Shown piece by piece: positions 51,743 through 61,600 of a stretch of 64,000 nucleotides of DNA; position 1 is the stretch's first letter; each line of letters begins with the position of its first letter. The position numbers and the translations under genes are program-made. Source of the DNA: a virus. The stretch covers positions 1-64,000 of the IMG/VR virus record IMGVR_UViG_3300021963_000105; one strand, 5' to 3'. The notes beneath the pieces are model-generated. The model had not been told where the DNA came from, did not search any database, and saw nothing but the letters and a program-made list of their open reading frames with translations.

Positions 51743-52615
51743 TTATTCGTTAGCGCTTTCTAATAAAGAAAGAATTACACTTAAATCCGATGAGCCAGAA
51801 ACTATAAAACCATATGTTTGCTCTAATACTAATTTACCAGACACAACAGGCGAAAGTGAATCCGCAGGTGGTACTAATACATTAGTTACTAATTGAATTG
51901 GTGGTTGTGCTACTAATACAGGATTTTCAATTGTATTAATAATTACATCTTTTAATTTACCAATTAAATACCCAGAAGAACTAATTTCTGAAGCAGTTGG
52001 TGTGATGGATGTATTAAATGATTGTGTAACTGCATTTTGGTATATTGTACTAACTGATGTTGAACCAGTTATAGATTGATTTTTAATTATTTGTTGTGCT
52101 AATGTATTTGCATATTCTATTGTAAGTAGTGATGCACTATATTCAGTTGAATCAATTACACTAACACCATTTTTTGTAAAGAATGATTTTGCAAACTTAT
52201 TTGTTCTAATTGTTGTGTTATTTTTTATATCATATGCAAATGCATCAATTTCATCCAATGCATAATTTTCAAATAAAGATGATGTAAAAGAAAATGGAGT
52301 TTCCGATAAATTATTTTGATATTGAACATATGCAGCTGTTTCCTTTCTAATAAATTGTCTATTAAGAGTTAATAAAGCAGATGCGGATACATAACTACCC
52401 GTTGCTTCAATTCCCTCAAAATTTGGTATAGGTAATTCTTTATTAGATGTTACAAAAATAGTTACAGGTTGATTTTGATAACTATTGTTTGTTATTTGAC
52501 AAGATAATACAATAGATGAAACTCCAGAAGGAGTTACATATATTTCATCTTGCTCACCAGTCAGAGTTGCTACTACTGACTGAAACCTATTAAGAGGTAC
52601 GAATACTTGTGCCAT
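51743..52615 (-). CDS. Virion structural protein with fragment of the giant repeat
   Basis: 290 aa. The start, MAQVFVPLNRFQSVVATLTG, and VSSIVLSCQITNN resemble small baseplate or fibre-base proteins of T4-like phages. The middle, DEIDAFAYDIKNNTTIRTNKF followed by IEYANTLAQQIIKNQ, resembles the linker between repeats of the adjacent giant protein. It lies 20 nt after that giant gene. An adaptor between baseplate and fibres is a reasonable guess. Confidence 0.7.
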   Translation of the reverse strand: MAQVFVPLNRFQSVVATLTGEQDEIYVTPSGVSSIVLSCQITNNSYQNQPVTIFVTSNKELPIPNFEGIEATGSYVSASALLTLNRQFIRKETAAYVQYQNNLSETPFSFTSSLFENYALDEIDAFAYDIKNNTTIRTNKFAKSFFTKNGVSVIDSTEYSASLLTIEYANTLAQQIIKNQSITGSTSVSTIYQNAVTQSFNTSITPTASEISSSGYLIGKLKDVIINTIENPVLVAQPPIQLVTNVLVPPADSLSPVVSGKLVLEQTYGFIVSGSSDLSVILSLLESANE

Positions 52616-52635
52616 TTTCTTTTATTTTATCTTTT

Positions 52636-55600
52636 TTATATTTGTAGTGCTAATGAGAACGGAGTTACTAATGAGAACAATGATTTACTAAATGTTCTAC
52701 CAACTAAAGTTCCAGTAGCTTGGTTGATACTTAATCCAGTACCAATTCTAAAGTCACCATCCTGATTACCAGATGTGAAGTAAATTCTACCACCACCCAA
52801 TTGAGTGATTTCGTATGCCGGATTTGCAACACCACTACCACCTTGATTTGGAGGTAATGCTTTAAATGTTACACCTGCTCCGTTATATGAGTAGTCAATA
52901 CCCGTTGCCACAATTAGTGAACCAAATGATTCTAAAGGTGCTCCCGCCGCAATAAACTCTGCTCTTGTTCTTAAATATCTATTAGTTTCCAAAGTCTCTA
53001 ATAGTTGGTCTCTAGTCACTGCAATTGCACTTCCGTATTGACCATTATAGTAAGATGATGCTGCCGCAATTGCTCTTTCATTTCCACCATATAATAAATC
53101 GGTTGCACACGCATCTACAATTAAACCAGTATCACGCGAACAACTTGCCTCATTATATACTAAATATGGGAATGCTCCATTTGTGTATCCGATTGCTTTA
53201 TCTTTTAATTCTTGCTTTGAACCTCTTAACCTTGCAACAGCTGCTTTGCGTTTTGTACCAGGGAATACTAATTGAGTTTGAGTTACAATTTTCTCTGAAA
53301 TACCTTTAGCATAATTAATACCATCCACAGTTTGTTTTTTCTGTCCAATCTGTCCGTTATCAGTATAAGATGGTTGGATTGCTACTGAAGGTATCTTATA
53401 ATAGTAAGAACCTGCCTCAATACTTCTTTCGTTACCACCATAGATTAAATCAGTTGCTACCGCATCTATAATAAATCCTAAGTCACGCGAACAACTTATT
53501 TCGTTGTATTGTAATGTACTCCAAGACGAAGATAAGAACAATAATGTTTCTTTTTGGATAAATGATTTGTTAGCTACCAATAATTTCTTACCATATTCCG
53601 CAGATGCTGATGGAATTAAGAATGTTGGGTTAGTTACAATTTTAGTTGATAATCTACCAGCATATCTTACACCAGTTACCGTTGGGTCTAATTGATTTTG
53701 CGTTGATGGAACTCCCTTATTAGTTGCATTTGATGGGAATAAATAGTAGTAAGTTCCAGCAGTTATTGCTCTTTCTTGTCCACCATATAATACATCCGTT
53801 GCTGCCGCATCTATTAGGTATCCAACATCTCTACTACAAGAAGCTTGGTTGTAATAAACACCACTCCAAGATGAAGAAACATACTCAATTACTTCAGCTG
53901 CAATAAACTTCTTATTCTTTCTTAATAAATCAAATGATGCAGATGCTGCAGTTGTTGGTGTTACAAATGTAGTACCACTTACAACCTTTTGTGCAATTCT
54001 ACTTGCGTATTCAATACCATCTATTGTTTGTCCTAATTGTCCTACACTATCACCATCACCCAATAAAGTTGCTTTTGATGGATATTTGAAATAGAACTCA
54101 CCACTCATTACACTTCTTTCGTTTCCTCCGTATAATAAATCAGTTGCTACACCATCTACAATGTATCCAATATCTCTTCTACACTTATCTTTGTTGTAAT
54201 CAAATGTACTCCAACTTGCTGTTAGGTAGTTCATTGTTTCCTCCTGAATAAATGTTCTATTGTTTCTTAATAATGTTACAGATGCTGAAACAATAGTTGT
54301 TGGGTTTACAAATGTTTTACTTTGTGCTAATTTAGTTGTCAAACCTTTAGCGTAATCTACCGCAGTTACAGTTGGTTCTAATTCAGCCGATGTTGCGTTA
54401 GATGGATATTTGTAATAGAATATACCAGCTAATGCACTTCTCTCATTTCCACCATATAATAAATCGGTAGAAACCGCATCTACAATGTATCCTAAATCTC
54501 TAGCACAAGTTGCTTGTGAATAAGTAAACTCATTCCAAGACGAACTAACAAATGCTAAACTTTCACTTTGGATAAATGATTTGTTATTTCTAATCAAATT
54601 GTATGATTGAGATACTACTAATGAAGCAGTTTGGAATACTACATTTTGTAATACCTTTTGTGCTAAATTACTTGCGTATCTAATACCATCTAATGTTTGA
54701 TTAAATTGTGATGATGTTGCAAATGATGCTGATTCAAAATAGAACTTACCATTTACAATTGAAGCGGATGCTACACCAAATAACATATCTTCCGCTGCTC
54801 CACTAATAATCAAACCAACATCTCTCTTACATTTATCCTGGTCATATTGGAATCCACTCCAAGACGAACTCATATATGCAATAGTTTCATCTTTAATAAA
54901 CTCAATGTTCTCCTTCAATAAGTTATATGCGTAATATACATTTGAAGCTGTTGATGGAGTTGAATAATTTGTTGGAGTTGGTATAGATGAACCAGTAGTT
55001 TCAACAATATTATAAGTTATTGCAATTGATGCTGAAATTAATGATGCTTCGTAAGCAGTTCCAACTTCAGAACCAGTTACATATTGAGGTGTATTTGTCA
55101 CCTTAATATTATTGTAAGTATTATTTCTTACCAATGGTTCTGGGATTGTAATACTATTGATTACCGATGTTGATAATCTTCCAGCATATTTAATACCCTC
55201 AATTGTTTCAACCGATTGAGAATCAGTAGCTTGTGATGGATATTTATAGTAGAAGTATCCAGCTTTTGAACTTCTTTCGTTACCACCATACAATAAATCA
55301 GTTGCTACTGCATCTACAATATATCCCAAATCTCTAGCACACTTAGTTGATGAGTAATCTAAATTTGGATATTTTGCATCAATGAATGCAATACTCTCAC
55401 TTTGGATAAATCTCTTATTATCCAACAATAAGTTGTAAGCCGTAAGATTTCCAGCAGATGGAGATGTGTATGTTACATTATTTACCACATTTAATGCAGT
55501 TCCTTTTGCAAATCTCACACCATCTAATGTTGGGTCTAATTGTGCCGTTGTAGCTTGTGATGGATAATCATAGTAATATCTACCAGCAACAATACTTCTT

Positions 55601-58600
55601 TGGTTTCCACCATATAAAAGGTCAGTTGCTACCGCATCTACGATATAACCAATATCTCTACTACAACTTGCTTCATTGTATTCAAACTCACTCCAAGAAG
55701 AAGATAAGTAAGCAATACTTTCACTTTGTATGAATCCTTTGTTAGCTTTTAATACTACAAATGATGCTGATGTTTGTAATGATGCGGATATGTGAGTTAA
55801 TTTAATGTTTTGTACTACATTTTCAGCAATTCCACTAGCAAATTTCAAGGCTGTGATTGTTTGGTCTAATTGAGAACCATTAGCTTGTGATGGATACTCT
55901 AAATAGAATTTACCATTTACTAATGATGCCGAATTACCACCATATAATAAGTCAAATGCCGAACCACTAATGATTATACTTAAATCTCTTTCACATTTTG
56001 TTTGGTTGTAATCAAATCCACTCCAAGATGAACTCATATATGCAATTGTTTCATCAATAATCATTTGTTGATTACCAACTAACAAATTGTAAGCGGAAGT
56101 TATTTTAGGATTTCCGTTTGCGTTTGGATATGATGATGGTACATAAGTTTGAGAACCACTTCCGTTAGTAATTACATCAATTACCAATGCAAATGATGAT
56201 GAAATCAATTTACTTTGTAATCTAGCCGATGCACTACCACTAATAAGTTGTGGAGTTTCAGTTACCTTAATACCACCAGCATTATTTGATACATAAGTTG
56301 GTGCTACGGATGTTCCGTTTTCAATTATGTTCAATATTGTAGCAAATGATGCTGAAATTGTAGTATCGTTTGCATCACTACTTCCAGTTGATGATGGTAT
56401 TGGACTTAATCCACTATTTGTAATTCCACCAAATGTATTTTCAACCAATGTAGGTATAGAACCAGTTCCATTTCCTATAATATCAGTAACAATACCATAA
56501 GATGAACTTACACTAGCTGTTTCCGAATTATAAGTACCAGCTCCCAATGTTTGAGATACTGAACTTATGTGTAATAATGTTGGAGTTTCTAACTCAAATC
56601 CATAGTTAAAGTTTCCAGCCAATGCATCAGGTAATGAATCAGCTCCACCATAAATGATATCTCTGATTAAATTAAATGATGATGTTATTACACCAACCTC
56701 AACTGAACTAGCTGATATTGATGATGAATATTGTGTTACGTTTGTTACTTTAACCAAACTTTCAACATTTGATATAGTTGTTGGTTTAGCAGTTAATCCA
56801 CCCTCAATAATTTTAGTTACAATACTAAATGATGAAGATACATTAGTTACTTCAGTAGAACTTCCACTATTAGCAGATGTGAATTGAGTTACACCAGATA
56901 CTTTTATGTTACCATCCGTATTTGATGTAATTACAGGAGAACTTAAAAGTATATTTTGTGCTACTTTCTTAGCTACCGCTTTAGCGTAATTAACACCATC
57001 AACAGTTTCTCTAACTTGAACTGCTTTAGTTGCTAATGATGGGAATCTATAATAGTAATCACCTGCAATAGAACCTCTTTCGTTACCGCCGTATAATAAA
57101 TCGGTAGAAACTGCATCTACAATGTATCCAACATCTCTTCTACATTTTGTTCTATTGTAAACTAAATCAGGATAAACTGCATCTATGTATTGGATTGCTT
57201 CGTCCTGAATGAATGATTTGTTCTTTCTTAATAATTCAACCGAAGATGAAACATAGTAAGAAGCAGTTACCAATAATGTGTTACTAATTACTTTCTGTCC
57301 TAATCCAGCTGCAAACTTAATACCACTTATTGTTTGGTCTAATTGTGCATCAGGTGAAGCAAATCCTACAACAGTTGCTTTTGATGGATATAAGTAATAG
57401 TACTCACCAGCTTTTGAACTTCTTTGGTTTCCACCATATTTCAAGTCAGTTGCTACTGCATCTAAAATATATCCTACATCACGAGAACAACTTGCCTCAT
57501 TATAGTAGAATCCATCCACACCACTCCAAGAAGAACTTACATATTGAATTACTTCTTTTTGTATTAATGGTTTGTTTCTGAATAATAAATCATATCCAGC
57601 TAATTCAGAAGTTGTTGGTGTTGATAATAAAGTATTTCTTACAATTTTTTGTGCAATACCTTTAGCGTAATCAATACCTTCTAATGTTTGATTTAATTGC
57701 CCACCAGTATCCCCATCGTTTCCAACAGTTGCTTGTGATGGATATAAGTAATAGTATTCACCAGCTTCTCTAACTCTTTCGTTTCCTCCGTAAAGAATAT
57801 CAGTTGCTACCGCATCTACAATATATCCAGTATCTCTACTACAACTTGCTTCGTTATAGTAGAACCCACTCCAACTAGCCGATACATATGCGATTGTTTC
57901 AGCTTGGATTAATGATTTGTTTTGGAATAGTAAATCGTAAGCAGTTTGTTTTGATAAAGATGCTGATGTGAATGTTACATTTTGTAATACTCTTTCAGTA
58001 ATTCCTTTAGCGTATTTGATACCACTTAATGTAGGTCCTAATTGAACATTGGTTGCGGTTGATGGGTATCTATAATAGAATTCACCAGCTTCAATTGCTC
58101 TTTCGTTTCCTCCATATACTAAATCGGTTGCTACTGCATCTAAAATATATCCAACATCTCTCTTACAAGTTGTTTCGTTGTAATCAAACTCACTCCAACT
58201 TGCCGATACATATGCAATTACCTCATCTGCGATAAAATCTTTGTTTTCGTAGATAAGTTGTTTAGCTTGTAATTTATTTTGAGTTACTTTTTGGAATTGC
58301 CCACCTCTTAATATTTTCTCCGCAAGATTTTTAGCGTATTGAACACCTGTCACAGTTTCTCTAATTTGAGAACCAGTTGCTTGCGATGGATATAAATAGT
58401 AGAATTTACCAGCAGTTATACTTCTTTCGTTACCACCCCACTTGAAATCAGTTGCTACCGCATCTATGATATAACCAACATCTCTCTTACAAGTTGTTTG
58501 GTCATATTCTTTTGTACTCCAAGAAGAACTAATATAAGCAATAGTTTCATTTTGAATAAATTGTTTATTACTTACCAATAAATCATATGCTCTAATAGTT

Positions 58601-61600
58601 TGAGCTGATGGAGAAACAAAAGGTGTATTTGTTATTAATTTTTGTGCTAATCTACTTGCGTAAATTACACCATCCAATGTTTGATTTAATTGTGCTCCTT
58701 GCGCTTGAGATGGATATTCATAATAATATTTAGCACTTACAACTGATGCTGAATTTGAGTTGAATACCAAATCCTCCATTGCTCCACTAATAATCAATCC
58801 AATATCTCTTCTACATTTACTTTCATCATATGAAGCAGTACTCCAAGAAGATGATAAGTAAGCAATGGTTTCATCCTGAATAAATGTTAAGTTATTTTTT
58901 AATATTCCATATGCTACCCACTTATTTGTATTATTGGTTGGTAGAATATAAGATGAAGTTGGTAATGCTAAATTACCTAATGTATTTGTAGTACCATTTG
59001 CTATTACATTTGTTACAATTGAAATAGATGCCGATATTAAACCAACTTCCGTTGCAGTTGCAGATGAACCAGAAATATACTGCGGAGTTGCAGTTGTTTT
59101 AATGTTCAAATATGTATTATTTGTAATAGTTGGTAATGAACCAGTTCCGTTTTCTAAAATGTTAATAACATAGTTGAAACTTGATGTTACACTTTTAGCT
59201 ATTGATGAAGATATTGCAAATGATGAAGAGTATTGAACACTATCGGTTAATTTAACCAATCCGTTTACACTCTTAACCAAATTAGGTGTTGAACCAGTTC
59301 CAAATTCAACAATATCTAATACAATATCAAAACTATCGTTTGAACCACTTATTAAATTATTAGATATTGAAGCAGTTGTAATAAATTGTGTAGTATTAGT
59401 TTGCTTTGTTGCAGATGTTGCGTTTGTTACAATAGTTGGTAGTGAACCAGTTCCGTTTTCAACAACATTTAATACAATATCAAACCCACTATCTACTTTA
59501 TTTATTTCAGTAATTTGTGGTGTTATGAATGAAGTAGTTTGCGTACCACCAGTTATATTAACACCTTTATTTGTATTTTTTACAATAGTTGGTAATGAAC
59601 CAGTTCCATTTAATACAATGTTTATTACATTTGCAAATGATGCAGATACAATAGTTTTATCGGATGATGTTGCTGAATTGGAAGATGTATATTGAGTTTC
59701 CGAAGTTACTTTAATTCCTTTTTGAGTGTTTTCAACTATTGTAGGAATTGCAGAACTTCCACTTAGGATTACTTTACTTACAATATCAAAACTTCTTTCA
59801 ATTGCTATATCACCAATTGATGCTAATTTAGCCAATTCTTTAGCGTATCTTAAACTATCAATTGTTTCAAATGCTTGAGAATCCGTAGCTTGGGATGGGT
59901 ATAAGAAATAGAATCTACCAGCAGTTATACTTCTTTCATTTCCACCATATACCAAATCAGTTAATACATTATCTAAAATAAATCCAACATCTCTTCTGCA
60001 TTTAGCTGTATTGTATTGTAATGCAGGATATGTATCTGAAATGTAATCGATTGTATTTTGTTGGATATAATCTCTATTTTCAAACACTAATGCTTTTGCA
60101 TCCAATACCGCTTGAGATGGTTTAGAGAATACATTATTTACAACAACCTTTTGCGATAAAGCATTTGCTCTTTCAATACCAGTAATCGTTGGGTCTAATT
60201 GTTGAGTTGCCGATGGTACACCACCAACAGTTGCTGCAGATGGATATAAGTAATAGAATTCACCAGCTTTTGATGTTCTTTCGTTACCACCATAAACCAA
60301 ATCAGTTCTAACTGCATCTATGATATATCCTACATCTCTCTTACATTTAGTTTCATCATATTGAACACCGCTCCAAGAAGAACTTACATAGGCAACTACC
60401 TCTTCAGCTATAAATGTTTTGTTTAGAGATAGTAAATTACTTGCGTTTAATTTATTACTATCAGCAGATGTAAATGTTTGACCAACAACAATCTTTTGTG
60501 CCAATTTAGATGCGTAATTTATTGCATCAGTTGTTTGGATTAATTGTGAACCAGTTGCTTGAGATGGGTATTTGTAATAGTAAACACCAGCTACTCTACT
60601 TCTTTCATTTCCACCATAATATACATCCGTTGCAACCGCATCTAAAATGTATCCTAAATCTCTTCTACAAGTTGCCTCATTATAGTCAAATGAACCCCAA
60701 GAAGAACTCATGTAAGCGATTGTTTCATCCTTAATGAACTCTTTGTTGTTTTTCAATAAAACTGCCGCATTTTGGTTAGCATTTGGTGCCGCAACAAATG
60801 TTACATTTTGAATTATTTTTTGTGCTAATTTACTTGCGTAATTGATACCATCTAATGTTTGGTCTAATTGCCCATCGGTAGCTTGTGATGGATATTCATA
60901 ATAGTATTGTCCATTTACTACCGATGCCGAATTTGCGTTAAATAAGAAATCTTCAGCTGCTCCACTAATAATTAAACCAACATCTCTTCTACACTTAGTT
61001 TCATCGTATTGGAATCCACTCCAAGAAGAAGATAAATATGCAATTGTTTCAGCCTGAATAAACTCAATATTATTTTTTAATGTAGTGTAAACTAATGCTG
61101 AATTAGTTGCTGATACATAATTTGATTTAGGATATTCAGTATTTCCTGTTTCAATAATTTGAGTTACAATAGAAATAGATTGTGAAATAAAGTTTACATC
61201 TTCTAAACTACCGCTTGTTGATGTTTGAGTTTCATTACTTACTTTTCTATGAGCAGTAACATTATCTACCAATGTAGGAACTACACCTAATCCATTTGTA
61301 ATAATATCAATAATAGTACCCATTGAAGAACTAATTGAAGCACTTTGAGCTCCAGTAGCTGCCGTTGATGATACTAATGATGTTGCTGTTACTTTTATGT
61401 TTCCAGCCGCAGATGATGTTATAGGTTGAATTGAACCTGTACCATTACTTATAATTCTAGCTACATAAGCAAATGATGATGAAATTGATGATGTTTGTGC
61501 AGTACTTGCAGTAGAACCAGTAGTTTGTAAACTATCAGTTACTTTTATTAATCCATTTATTGATGATGTAAATACAGGTTCTGCTGCAATTCCACCATCT